A DNA stretch of 64,000 bases. It comes from CBDCTM01 sp965222005 (lineage in GTDB: Bacteria; Bacteroidota; Bacteroidia; Chitinophagales; Saprospiraceae). The notes below the pieces were generated by a model, which saw only the letters and a program-made list of their open reading frames with translations, ran no database searches and was not told where the DNA came from. The stretch lies in the NCBI GenBank assembly GCA_965222005.1, contig OZ244935.1, forward strand, positions 620,001 to 684,000, given 5' to 3'. Made by a program: the position numbers and the translations under genes. This document shows positions 51,122-59,584 of this stretch, piece by piece; within the stretch, counting starts at the first letter, position 1, and each line of letters opens with the position of its first letter.

Positions 51122-51129
51122 CAAAGGTA
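51122..51129 (-). promoter_or_regulatory. -7 promoter element of prfC
   Basis: CAAAGGTA on the plus strand reads TACCTTTG on the minus strand, a perfect TAnnTTTG match 35 bp upstream of the prfC ATG at 51086. Confidence 0.6.
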
Positions 51130-51290
51130 AGGAATGTTGCGCAACTGGGGAAGCCTGGGATGGAAGCCTGGGATTGGGGTGAAAAAGGGATCATCAGCAA
51201 GGAACATTCAAAAATGTAACTCTGCCCTTTTTGACTGGTGCGACTAGTCCGAATTTGCTGAAGGCATAAAAAATTCGTTGTTTTGCCTAC

Positions 51291-52847
51291 ATGCCCAATG
51301 AGAAAACCCTGCCTCTTGCCCTGCATCAGTGGCCCCTCCGCAAGTTGTGGCTAATCCTTATCCTCATCACCCTCATCACACGAATTCCGAGCTTACTGCA
51401 TCCCAACCCGGTGGATGATGAACAAACATACTCTGTGGTGGCAAATGTGATGGTGCAAGGGGGGCAAATGTATGCAGATGCTATCGAACGCAAACCTCCG
51501 CTGCTGTTTTGGATTTATCAGGGCATTTTCGAACTATTTGGGCCATACAATTGGCTGGCCCTGCATCTGGTGAGCCTGGGTTGGGTTTTGCTGAGTATGT
51601 GGGGCTTGTACCTTATCGGTCGGCAGTTATTTGATCCTTTTACCGGCTGGACGATGGCTGCCTTGTATAGCTTTTTTCAGCACTGGTTTCACTATTCGAA
51701 CCTGTCCTTCAACGGCGAGCTGATGATGAACCTGCCGATCATTTGGGCTATTTTGTGGGCATTCCAGCCAGCCGCCAATCGCTGGCGACCGGCCATGTGG
51801 ATGGCGGGAGCCTTGCTTTGCCTGGCCTTCCTTATCAAGCAACCGGCTGCGATTGCGGCCATTCCGCTGGGCTTGTATTTTCTGCTGCCAGCCTATCGTA
51901 AGCAGCGCAGATTGGCAGTAATGCATGGTTTTGTACATGCCGCCTGGCTGACCATTGGGTTTTTCTCCGCGCTGGGAATCGTCATTTTTATTCTACAGCA
52001 GCAAAATTTGCTGGAGCAGGCTCTTTTTTGGACGGTTGGCCATCATGATGTGCCGCACGGCATCTTCGATCCTGTGTTTTGGATACGGGCTGGTCGGATC
52101 AGCTTGGCTTTTGTAGCCTGCTGTTTGCCTTTAGTTTTTGGCACTATTATCAGTTTATTGGCACGGGATCAGTTTTGGAAGCAGCAGATAGCGGAGTGGT
52201 GGGCAATCGTGTTTTTATTCATCGCCTCTATCATTGGAGTAGCTTCCAGCGGGCGCTTTTATCCACATTACTATATCCAGCTAATGGTACCGATGGCCCT
52301 GTTGGCTGGCCCGCCGATAGCCGCTATGCTTTCCGCAAAGCTGCCATACAAGTCGCGCTGGCTGACGAAGGAGGTGCTCATTGGCTGGTCGGTATTTTGC
52401 CTGGTGATATTCTTTTTTGTGCAGAGTTACGGCCTGTATCCCCGTAGAGCGATCACAGAGTCGGGTCAATATCTCAAAGAACATGCCCGGCCCGAGGATC
52501 GCATTTTTGTGTGGGGCCAAAAACCGATCATTTATCTGGATGCGCGTCTGAGGCCGGCCAATAAATTTATAGCCACCTTTCCGCTTACCGGCCACCTTTT
52601 CGGCAGCCCGCATACCTGGGATCCCAACTATGATACTTCGTATAATATCGTGGAGGGGGCCTGGGAGGATTTGCAGCAGGCTTTTGAGCAATATTTGCCT
52701 GATTTTATTGTAGATCATGACGGGGCAAGAAAGCTGCCTCGCTACCCCATTCACAACTATCCCTATCTACGGGATTTGCTAAACCAGCAATACCAATTGG
52801 TGAAAACGGCCAGGGATGGCCTGGTTTATAAAAAGAAAGCTGATTAA
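51291..52847 (+). CDS. GT39/ArnT-like membrane glycosyltransferase
   Basis: The 518-residue polytopic membrane protein has about 11 predicted helices. Right after the first helix (LWLILILITLITRIPSLL) it has NPVDDEQTYSVVANVMVQGGQMYADAIERKPPLLFWIYQGIF. This is the acidic first-loop pattern of the PMT/ArnT/GT39-83 superfamily, which uses polyprenyl-phosphate sugars to glycosylate proteins or lipids on the outer face of the inner membrane. The C-terminal about 150 residues are soluble (VWGQKPIIYLDARLRP; TSYNIVEGAWEDLQQAFEQYLPDFIVDHD). No glycan cluster surrounds it. The acceptor could be T9SS surface proteins or lipids; nothing decides. It is convergent with the M43 protease gene, 4 bp between stops. 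Confidence 0.87.
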   Translation: MPNEKTLPLALHQWPLRKLWLILILITLITRIPSLLHPNPVDDEQTYSVVANVMVQGGQMYADAIERKPPLLFWIYQGIFELFGPYNWLALHLVSLGWVLLSMWGLYLIGRQLFDPFTGWTMAALYSFFQHWFHYSNLSFNGELMMNLPIIWAILWAFQPAANRWRPAMWMAGALLCLAFLIKQPAAIAAIPLGLYFLLPAYRKQRRLAVMHGFVHAAWLTIGFFSALGIVIFILQQQNLLEQALFWTVGHHDVPHGIFDPVFWIRAGRISLAFVACCLPLVFGTIISLLARDQFWKQQIAEWWAIVFLFIASIIGVASSGRFYPHYYIQLMVPMALLAGPPIAAMLSAKLPYKSRWLTKEVLIGWSVFCLVIFFFVQSYGLYPRRAITESGQYLKEHARPEDRIFVWGQKPIIYLDARLRPANKFIATFPLTGHLFGSPHTWDPNYDTSYNIVEGAWEDLQQAFEQYLPDFIVDHDGARKLPRYPIHNYPYLRDLLNQQYQLVKTARDGLVYKKKAD

Positions 52848-52851
52848 ATAG

Positions 52852-55791
52852 TTACTCGCCTTTCACATACTTTTTCAAAGCACGATGCTGCGCATTCGTT
52901 AGGCTCAGCAAGTAGGTGCCATCTGGCAGATTGCCTAAATCCAACTGCCAGAACCCAAGAGTACCTTGCTTATTCAAAGTGGTTGAGTATGCCAATTGCC
53001 CCAGCGAATTGATCACCTTCAACTCAAAGGAGCCTGTCGCCGGGTGCGTTACCTCCAATTGCAATACTCCCTGACCTGGATTCGGAGATAGCTTGACAGC
53101 GCTGCTGATATTTGTCAGATCATCGATGAAAGTGGGATCGTACGTAAAATCCAGTGATCGCAAAGTGCAGCCCGATGCGTAGGTGATTTCAACGTAATAA
53201 GTGCCGATTTGAGCCGCATTAATAGTTTGCTGATTACCTCCCTGACCAGATGCTATCGGACTGCCGTTGAAATACCATTGGTAGCTTTGGCCACTATTGG
53301 TGGAGAGCTGGCCACCATTGGAGGTGATGGTGGGGATAGGATCGTCGATCACATCTACGGTGTATTGCGCTTCGCCGATACAGCCTGCCGAATTGATGCC
53401 CAGCACCAAAAAAGTGCGATCTTCATAAACGCTTACCGTGAGCTGTTGCCCTTCAAACATAAGCGAGCCATTGAACTGATCGTACCACTCATAATCTGTG
53501 GCACCGCTGGCTGTAAGCGTAACCGCTTCACCTGCGCATAGCTGGGTGGTACTGGCCGATACAAAAACTTGTGGCAAGGGCAAGACTTCTATAAAATTGC
53601 TGGCGGTGACTCCATCACTACCAAAGGCATTACCAGCTGTCAGGCTCACATCAAAGAGGCCGATTTGATTGTATTGCACAAAGGGGTGTTGAAAATTGGA
53701 GGAGGCCGGATTACCGCCCTCAAACTGCCACTGCCATTGCAAGGGAAACTCAGAGCTGAAGTCCTGAAATTGTACAATGTCACCAGCACATACCGTAGTT
53801 CGGCCCACAGCAAAATTGGCCTGGGTAGCCTGGTTGGTATAGTTTTGAGCATCGATGATAGAAATTTGGTCGAGGTACAGATTGTTGCCCCAGCCAGAGT
53901 AATTAGCAATGGCGATATGTACATTGGTTTGGCCAGCCAGAAAGCCCAGCGAAACCTGATTCCAATCCCACTGATTCGCAGTCGGCACAAAGCTGTTTTG
54001 GGTGGGGTCGGCAGTGGCCAGCTCATGCCCTCCCTTGTACCAGAAAGGGGTAAAGGTTTGGCCACAATCTAAGGAATAATACAGCACCAGCGTATCAGAG
54101 TACTGGCCACCATATTGGGCATAAGCATGCTCGAGGTATAAATAAGGCGCTGCCAGGCCATTGAAGTTGAAGCGTGCACTGATGAGCGCATCAATGGTGC
54201 CGGTGGGGTCGTCCTCATTGTCAAAATTGTCGAACACTACGCTGCGGCTACCATTTCCAAAAGAGCTGACACCGGCCAGCGCCGGGCCCCGGTCAGCATC
54301 CGGGTTATATACCACCCAATCCTGTAGCAAGCCCTGATCGGATTCAAAATCTTCGATGTATTCAGTATAACTGTTGGAAGACAGGATGCTTATATAATTC
54401 TCTTCGACATGTGTACTATTGCCAGCACTATTCGACACGATCAACTCCACAGTATAAATGCCGGGAGAATTAAAAGTGAGCGAAGGGTTTTGCTGGTTGA
54501 AAGTGCCCAGCAAATTGCCGGACTCATCATAGATATTCCAAGTCCAGGAAGTAGGGCTGTTGTTTGATTCATCCAGCAGCTGAATGCTGGTGCCGGTGCA
54601 GGCTTCCGTAGCATCTGCTGAGAAAAAAGCAATGGGCTGGTTGGAATTGCCCAGCTCATCATCTACCGTCGAGTTGGGTAAACTCTTGCGGCGGGGGCTG
54701 TTTTGCAGTACAGCTCGGACGCGCGCCTTCTGATCCTGTGTGAAGAGGTTCATGCAGGCATCATTTGAATAGTCCATAAAATTTTCGACCATATCATTAC
54801 CGCCACCAGGGCAGGAATTAACAGCGAAACACTGGTAATTGGGTTGCCCGGAAACGGGAGTGTCGTTGCAAAAGTCATCGACCGAGCAGCCGCCATCACC
54901 CCAAATGTGCCGCAGGCCCAGCCAATGTCCCGCTTCATGAGAGGTAGTACGACCCCTGCTAAAATTGGGATGCACATTGCCCACCCGCCCGAAAGCATTG
55001 TAACGAACTACGACGCCATCCGTTTTAGCCTCGCCCATATTCTGATCGAGGCCTGGCAAATTTGACAAATTCGGAAACTGCGCATAGCCCAGCAGGCTTT
55101 GGGCCGAGCCATCAAAATTGACGGTCCAAATATTGAAATAGCGATTGGGGTCCCAGTAAGTTTGGGGCTTGAGGGTAGCGTTGCACGTATTGACATCCCA
55201 CCAGGAACGGCCACCATGGATGCGGTGAATACCGGGCTCGGCCAACTGATTGCCCTGCGGATCGAAGAGCGCCAGCTTAAATTCCACCTCCATATCCGCC
55301 CCATCGGGGTGATTGTTGGCTCCATTGCCGGTGCGCCGGTAATCTTCATTGAGTACATCAATCTGGGATTCCACCTGAGCCTGGCTGATGTTGGGGCCTG
55401 AGCCGACAGACTCTCCATTGTGTACTACATGTACAATCACCGGTATGGTGATCACAGCCCCGGAGCGGTTGCTGGCAGTAGCTTTGTAGGCGGATACGAG
55501 CGGAGCAAATTCGGCCTCAAAATCAGCAATGTTTTGCCGATCGGGGTATTGGGCCTTTAGCCATGCCTCATTTTCCAGCTGGCCGCAGTTGCGGCGAATC
55601 ACATCCGCCGGAGAGGATGAAAAGCCCGGCTGATGCTTTGCCGGATCAATATCTTTATGGTTCAGCTGATTGGTGATCGTGTTTTTCTTTTTTTGCAGCA
55701 GTCCTTTGAAAGAGGCGGTGCTTTGCGCATTGAGCGTTGGCATGAATACGATACCACAGAAATAAAGTAAAAAATAAAATGCCTTGTTCAT
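52852..55791 (-). CDS. Secreted M43 (pappalysin-type) metalloprotease with T9SS sorting domain
   Basis: The 979-residue protein (from ATG 55791, MNKAFYFLLYFCGIVFMPTLNAQ signal peptide) has a propeptide-like region (24-110) and a catalytic domain with HEAGHWLGLRH (285-295, HExxHxxGxxH), then C-rich CSVDDFCNDTP and the Met-turn FMDYSNDACM. A PKD-like domain starts GNSNQPIAFFSADATEACTGTSIQLLDES. A lectin/jelly-roll-like module (about 490-640), two more Ig/PKD-like domains and a type A T9SS domain (LSPNPGQGVLQLEV ... LPDGTYLLSLTN) follow. Family members cut extracellular proteins and are zinc dependent. The longer frame to 55857 is rejected because it overlaps the upstream lipoprotein gene. Confidence 0.93.
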   Translation of the reverse strand: MNKAFYFLLYFCGIVFMPTLNAQSTASFKGLLQKKKNTITNQLNHKDIDPAKHQPGFSSSPADVIRRNCGQLENEAWLKAQYPDRQNIADFEAEFAPLVSAYKATASNRSGAVITIPVIVHVVHNGESVGSGPNISQAQVESQIDVLNEDYRRTGNGANNHPDGADMEVEFKLALFDPQGNQLAEPGIHRIHGGRSWWDVNTCNATLKPQTYWDPNRYFNIWTVNFDGSAQSLLGYAQFPNLSNLPGLDQNMGEAKTDGVVVRYNAFGRVGNVHPNFSRGRTTSHEAGHWLGLRHIWGDGGCSVDDFCNDTPVSGQPNYQCFAVNSCPGGGNDMVENFMDYSNDACMNLFTQDQKARVRAVLQNSPRRKSLPNSTVDDELGNSNQPIAFFSADATEACTGTSIQLLDESNNSPTSWTWNIYDESGNLLGTFNQQNPSLTFNSPGIYTVELIVSNSAGNSTHVEENYISILSSNSYTEYIEDFESDQGLLQDWVVYNPDADRGPALAGVSSFGNGSRSVVFDNFDNEDDPTGTIDALISARFNFNGLAAPYLYLEHAYAQYGGQYSDTLVLYYSLDCGQTFTPFWYKGGHELATADPTQNSFVPTANQWDWNQVSLGFLAGQTNVHIAIANYSGWGNNLYLDQISIIDAQNYTNQATQANFAVGRTTVCAGDIVQFQDFSSEFPLQWQWQFEGGNPASSNFQHPFVQYNQIGLFDVSLTAGNAFGSDGVTASNFIEVLPLPQVFVSASTTQLCAGEAVTLTASGATDYEWYDQFNGSLMFEGQQLTVSVYEDRTFLVLGINSAGCIGEAQYTVDVIDDPIPTITSNGGQLSTNSGQSYQWYFNGSPIASGQGGNQQTINAAQIGTYYVEITYASGCTLRSLDFTYDPTFIDDLTNISSAVKLSPNPGQGVLQLEVTHPATGSFELKVINSLGQLAYSTTLNKQGTLGFWQLDLGNLPDGTYLLSLTNAQHRALKKYVKGE

Positions 55792-55828
55792 CACTATAAA
55801 AATTTGAATAGTCCTGGAAATAATAAAC

Positions 55829-56203
55829 CTATTGCCCCAGCACCAATTGCTCCCCATCGGCCTTTATTACATAGCTATAGCTGGCCCGACCATCGATCAG
55901 AAAAACGAGCAGGTTTTTACTTTTCAATTTCCATGTACCCGTTTTTTCAATAATGCCATCGGAGGCTGCAATGGCGTAATATTTTAGTGTGCCGTCAGAC
56001 ATGATTTCAAAGCCTTCACGGCCGCGGGAGAGGGGAAAATTGTAGGTCGAAGGCCGGTACACTCGCAGGCCGTTTTTATCATCCTCATGGCTGTGTGTCC
56101 AGTGCTGAAAAAAAGTAGTGCCAAACTTGCGCTCCGCTTTACGAGGAGAGCCACAAGCGGCCAGCAATGCGAAGGCTAAGGTACAGAGCACAAGTTGTTT
56201 CAT
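55829..56203 (-). CDS. Small conserved lipoprotein
   Basis: The 124-residue lipoprotein has the signal MKQLVLCTLAFALLAAC (lipobox LAAC, Cys17). The mature part contains FFQHWTHSHEDDKNGLRVYRPSTYNFPLSRGREGFEIMSDGTLKYYAIAASDGIIEKTGTWKLK, a pattern I recall from hypothetical Bacteroidota lipoproteins with a lipocalin-like beta sheet. Its stop lies 37 bp before the M43 protease start on the same strand, so the two are probably co-transcribed; an inhibitor or chaperone role toward the protease is imaginable but not supported. Confidence 0.8.
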   Translation of the reverse strand: MKQLVLCTLAFALLAACGSPRKAERKFGTTFFQHWTHSHEDDKNGLRVYRPSTYNFPLSRGREGFEIMSDGTLKYYAIAASDGIIEKTGTWKLKSKNLLVFLIDGRASYSYVIKADGEQLVLGQ

Positions 56204-56393
56204 GATTGATGTTTTGTGATTGAATGAAAATCATAACAGCCGATTTATTTGCTGCGCAAACTTTTTCAAATTTACTAAATCAAAACTGTTTTTAATAGCC
56301 CTGGTGCCCCGAAGGCCAAATCATTGAACAGGTTAAGATCATGTTTAAATTTTATCCTTTGGAATATTGTTCAAACAATTCGGACTAGTCGCA

Positions 56394-57686
56394 TTAGCTC
56401 TTGGCAAAGGCCTCCAAAGCCTCCACCAGCACATCAAGTTCATGAATGAGTGTATATACGTTGGGGGTGATGCGGACGCCAGACATATCCTGCCTGTGGA
56501 TAGTCACTGCATGGATTTTGTAATTTTTGAAGAGAAAACTATCCAGGGCACTAGCCTTTTTTCCCTCAAAGGCGACCTGGCAGATCGCTCCGCTCCAGGG
56601 GCTGCTCAAAGGGCTGTTGAACTGAATGCCCGGCAAATCTTTTACCCTTTGCACCCAGTAGTTTTTTAAATAATACAAGCGTTCCTGCTTCCGCTTGCTG
56701 CCGATCAGCTCGTGGAATTGCAATGCCTGGCCGATGGCCTGTTCAATGGCGAAGGATCGCGTGCCCAGGTGTTCGAATTTGCGGATGTCATCGAGTTCGG
56801 GATCTGGTGCAGCCATCAGCGGATACAACTGCTTGATCTTTTCTTTCCGCACCCATAGCAGCCCGCTACCAAAAGGAGCGCACAGCCATTTGTGCAAACT
56901 GGTACCCCAGTAATCGCATTGCAAATCGGGGATTTTGTAGTCGATATGGGCAAATGTATGGGCGGCATCCACTACCACTTCGATGCCACGTCTGCGTGCT
57001 TCCTCAGCGATTTTCCGCACAGGCAATAATTGGCCGTTCCAGTTAATCATATGCGTGATATGCACCACGCGGGTTTGAGAATTGAAAGCCGATGTGTACA
57101 AATTGGCTACTGCCGATGCATCTTCGCTGGGTATTGGCAGGTCGATCCAGCGCAATACGATGCCTTCGCGATGGGCGCGCTGCTTCCAGGCATTGATCAT
57201 GTTGGGATAATCCTGTCGGCTGAGTACCACCTCGTCACCTGCTTTGAGCCGAATACCAAAGATCACCGTCTCCAATGCCTCGCTGGAGTTGCGGCAAATA
57301 GCCAGCTCATCGGCCGGGCAGCCAGCCAGGCGTGCCAGGTTGCGGCGAATCGGCTCCCGCCCTTTGTCGAGCACCCGCCACATATAATAGGAAGGCGCAT
57401 TATTGCTGAGGCGATTGTAGTGCTCAACAGCTTCCTGCACCACTTTGGGCTGAGGGCTGACGCCGCCATTGTTAAGATTGATGACAGAGGGAGAGACTGT
57501 GTAGGCTTGCCGGATTTGCTGCCAGAAGGCTTCATCATGAGCTGCTTGCTGGGGGGTGAGCCCTGCTATCCGGTTCAAAGCCTTGTCGAGCTGATGGGCA
57601 AGGAGGGGATTGATGAGTCCACTAAGAGCAGCAGTGCCTGTAAAGCCGCCGAGTTTGTAAAGAAAATTTCTTCGATTGTAAGACAT
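56394..57686 (-). CDS. Tat-exported aminotransferase class V-fold protein
   Basis: The 430-residue PLP enzyme resembles isopenicillin-N epimerase/cysteine desulfurase-like proteins. It starts SYNRRNFLYKLGGFTGTAALSGL, a twin-arginine signal (RR-x-F-L). PLP motifs are NLNNGGVSPQP, RNSSEALETVIFGI, VVDAAHTFAHID (D240, H243 region) and TSLHKWLCAPFGSGLLW with the Schiff-base lysine K266. Exported PLP proteins of this type occur widely in Bacteroidota; substrates are unknown. ATG 57686 (MSYNRRNF) is preferred over 57710. It is alone on its strand, with 190 bp to the lipoprotein gene downstream. Confidence 0.88.
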   Translation of the reverse strand: MSYNRRNFLYKLGGFTGTAALSGLINPLLAHQLDKALNRIAGLTPQQAAHDEAFWQQIRQAYTVSPSVINLNNGGVSPQPKVVQEAVEHYNRLSNNAPSYYMWRVLDKGREPIRRNLARLAGCPADELAICRNSSEALETVIFGIRLKAGDEVVLSRQDYPNMINAWKQRAHREGIVLRWIDLPIPSEDASAVANLYTSAFNSQTRVVHITHMINWNGQLLPVRKIAEEARRRGIEVVVDAAHTFAHIDYKIPDLQCDYWGTSLHKWLCAPFGSGLLWVRKEKIKQLYPLMAAPDPELDDIRKFEHLGTRSFAIEQAIGQALQFHELIGSKRKQERLYYLKNYWVQRVKDLPGIQFNSPLSSPWSGAICQVAFEGKKASALDSFLFKNYKIHAVTIHRQDMSGVRITPNVYTLIHELDVLVEALEAFAKS

Positions 57687-57786
57687 AGATAGGCTGGCTT
57701 GTGTGAACAATGAAATTGGAAATTAACAAATATTGCGCACATTGCCACCCATTCATTTGCATAGCCTGCGAAAGGAAGCTTGGTAG

Positions 57787-59028
57787 TCAGAAAATAATCA
57801 GCTTTTCAAACTGACTGTAGCCATCCTGCTGCAACTCCAGTATATACAATCCCCTGGACCAGCCTTTGGTGTTGAGGCGAAGTAATGGATTACCCGAAGC
57901 GACATCATAGTTCCTTTGAGCTACTAGTTGCCTGGTGCCAAAACCATAAACATTGAGCTTTAGCCTGGCTGGATGCGGCAGCAGTGCAGAGATGATCACA
58001 TTACCGCCCAGCTGCACAGGATTGGGAAAGATGGCATCCACGGACAGCAGATCTTTTGAGACTATCCGTACGGCCTTCACCTCTGAATATTGATAGGAGC
58101 CATCCTCGTCGATGATCTTGAGGCGGAAATATTGCCAGCCATTATTGGGGTGCTTATCTGTAAATTGATAGGAAGCGCCACTTTCAGCGTGACCATTGGC
58201 CGTCAGGCTGGCCAAATATTGCCAGGCCGTACCGGTGCTGCGCTTCTGCAATTCAAAAGCCTCGACATGCAGCTCACTGGCCGTTTGCCAGGCAAGCTGG
58301 ATGTGAGCAGCTTCGGCTTTTGCACTAAAACGAACCAGCTCAGCAGGCAAAGGGGTTTCTATACCTTTCATTCTAACATTATCCACAATGACCTCTTCAC
58401 TAAAGCTATTGCTGCTATAAAGCAGGCGCACCGAGATCGAGTCGCCCGTCATGCTACCCAGATCGGCAGTAAAATCGGTTAGGGTGTTGTTGAGTGTGGC
58501 ACCATCTACATTGCCGTCCGCATTGGCATCGAAGGCCAGATCGGCATCGAAGCTGGCGTTGGCAATAAACTGAGCTGCGGTGGTGTAGGTACCACTTGTA
58601 ATATCGGCATCGATAGCATATTGAATCTGCAAATAGTCTCCCGGTTCAAAATAGCCCGACATGCCCTGTGCTACGGCCACGGTGATCTCAAGATCGGTAT
58701 ATCCTGATATATCGATGGTGTCGAGCGTCAGAGCGGCCAGGGGCCAAAGGCTGCCTTGTGCGCCGTTGAGATTGTCCACCTGTTCGGCTACCCAGTAGTA
58801 GGTGCCGTGTACACCACTGATCACCGGACCTATGCAGTCGGAATCATCGGTGCGCTCCCAGGCTTTGAGGGTAGCACCGGGCGAGCAGTGTGTTTGGTGT
58901 GCAGGATCAGCCGTGTAGCCGTATTCTTCGGAAGTACCTTCAAAGCTATCCGAAGCGATGACGCTTTGAGTAAATGCGTAAAAGTGAACGCAACAAATTA
59001 TCAGGAAGAAGATTGCTAATTTTTTCAT
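57787..59028 (-). CDS. T9SS type A secreted protein
   Basis: The 413-residue protein has a signal peptide (MKKLAIFFLIICCVHFYAFTQS). The N-terminal domain (about 22-215) begins SDSFEG and shows YYWVAEQVDN and DISGYTDLEITVAVAQG, a jelly-roll-like module often found in Bacteroidota exported hydrolases, here without an attached enzyme. A fibronectin-III-like domain follows (PLPAELVRFSAKAEAAHIQLAWQTASELHVEAFELQKR ... FRLKIIDEDGSYQYSEV), then a type A sorting domain (IFPNPVQLGGNVIIS ... SRGLYILELQQDGYSQFEKLIIF). It is probably a surface-associated or secreted binding protein. Confidence 0.86.
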   Translation of the reverse strand: MKKLAIFFLIICCVHFYAFTQSVIASDSFEGTSEEYGYTADPAHQTHCSPGATLKAWERTDDSDCIGPVISGVHGTYYWVAEQVDNLNGAQGSLWPLAALTLDTIDISGYTDLEITVAVAQGMSGYFEPGDYLQIQYAIDADITSGTYTTAAQFIANASFDADLAFDANADGNVDGATLNNTLTDFTADLGSMTGDSISVRLLYSSNSFSEEVIVDNVRMKGIETPLPAELVRFSAKAEAAHIQLAWQTASELHVEAFELQKRSTGTAWQYLASLTANGHAESGASYQFTDKHPNNGWQYFRLKIIDEDGSYQYSEVKAVRIVSKDLLSVDAIFPNPVQLGGNVIISALLPHPARLKLNVYGFGTRQLVAQRNYDVASGNPLLRLNTKGWSRGLYILELQQDGYSQFEKLIIF

Positions 59029-59094
59029 ATGCTTAAAATTTTTCTGCTTTCAAAATATGCAGATTCCCGAACGCTTTCGGGACTGCACATATGT

Positions 59095-59189
59095 AAACTT
59101 CAAGCCGCCAGGTTTTGTGCATTTCAATAGCGACTGAACCAGTAAGAACCACCTCTACACCTTGGGCAAAACCTACAGGCTTGAAGTTT
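59095..59189. repeat. Long imperfect palindrome
   Basis: AAACTTCAAGCC (59095-59106) is the perfect reverse complement of 59178-59189, and, after a 3x3 internal loop, AGGTTTTG (59110-59117) pairs with 59167-59174. The apical loop is 49 nt. Confidence 0.7.
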
Positions 59190-59193
59190 ATCC

Positions 59194-59237
59194 CGCTTTG
59201 CCGAGTTTTGTGTGTATGCACAAGACTTGGCAAAGCG
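59194..59237. repeat. Strong 19-bp hairpin
   Basis: The arms 59194-59212 and 59219-59237 pair at all 19 positions (17 Watson-Crick plus 2 G-T wobbles) around a 6-nt loop. Only 4 bp separate it from the preceding palindrome. Confidence 0.8.
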
Positions 59238-59284
59238 CGGTGTAACCGCTTCGCTCTCGCATGAGCCTTTTTAATCATTTCCTT

Positions 59285-59324
59285 GTATGAGCTTATGATT
59301 ATATATGATTATATAAGCTCATAC
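59285..59324. repeat. Perfect 12-bp inverted repeat
   Basis: GTATGAGCTTAT (59285-59296) and its complement (59313-59324) flank a 16-nt AT-only-like loop that itself repeats GATTATATAT-type units. It could be a terminator for neither flanking gene obviously, as no T-run follows. Confidence 0.7.
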
Positions 59325-59584
59325 TCGTTTCATATTCCAAAATCATTTGAAAAGTTTAAATCAGTTGCCGGCATAAAAAAGCTGTTGCCGCCCCGGGAGC
59401 AGCTGAATGCTGAAATTGATTTTTGGAATGAACAGGCCGGTCAGGCCAATCGTGCTTTATTTGGTAAAAATGGAGAGGGATGAATATAGGCAATTACCAA
59501 AGCTATAAATATACAACATTTCAGCATAAAAAGCAGGTTTTTTTGGCAGGTGGAAGCGATTGTATTCCTTATAAAGTATTTGGT

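Larger units (their letters stand above)
59029..59584. other. 556-bp spacer with three strong hairpins
   Basis: No convincing gene is present; a 66-codon frame from 59283 (ending FGKNGEG) and an 81-codon minus-strand frame (59033-59278) have no recognised family and overlap the hairpins. The main content is the palindromic structures at 59095-59189, 59194-59237 and 59285-59324. Confidence 0.55.

Noticed and set aside
51087..51326. 80-residue N-terminal extension of release factor 3
   Set aside because: It covers the prfC promoter element and overlaps the divergent glycosyltransferase start; the RF3 family begins at 51086.
57030..57692. 220-codon frame opposite the aminotransferase
   Set aside because: Antisense to a complete PLP enzyme; no signal or motif of its own.
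59283..59483. Short 66-codon gene in the hairpin spacer
   Set aside because: It begins inside a perfect inverted repeat, has no family resemblance and no promoter motif; kept only as a note in the spacer entry.
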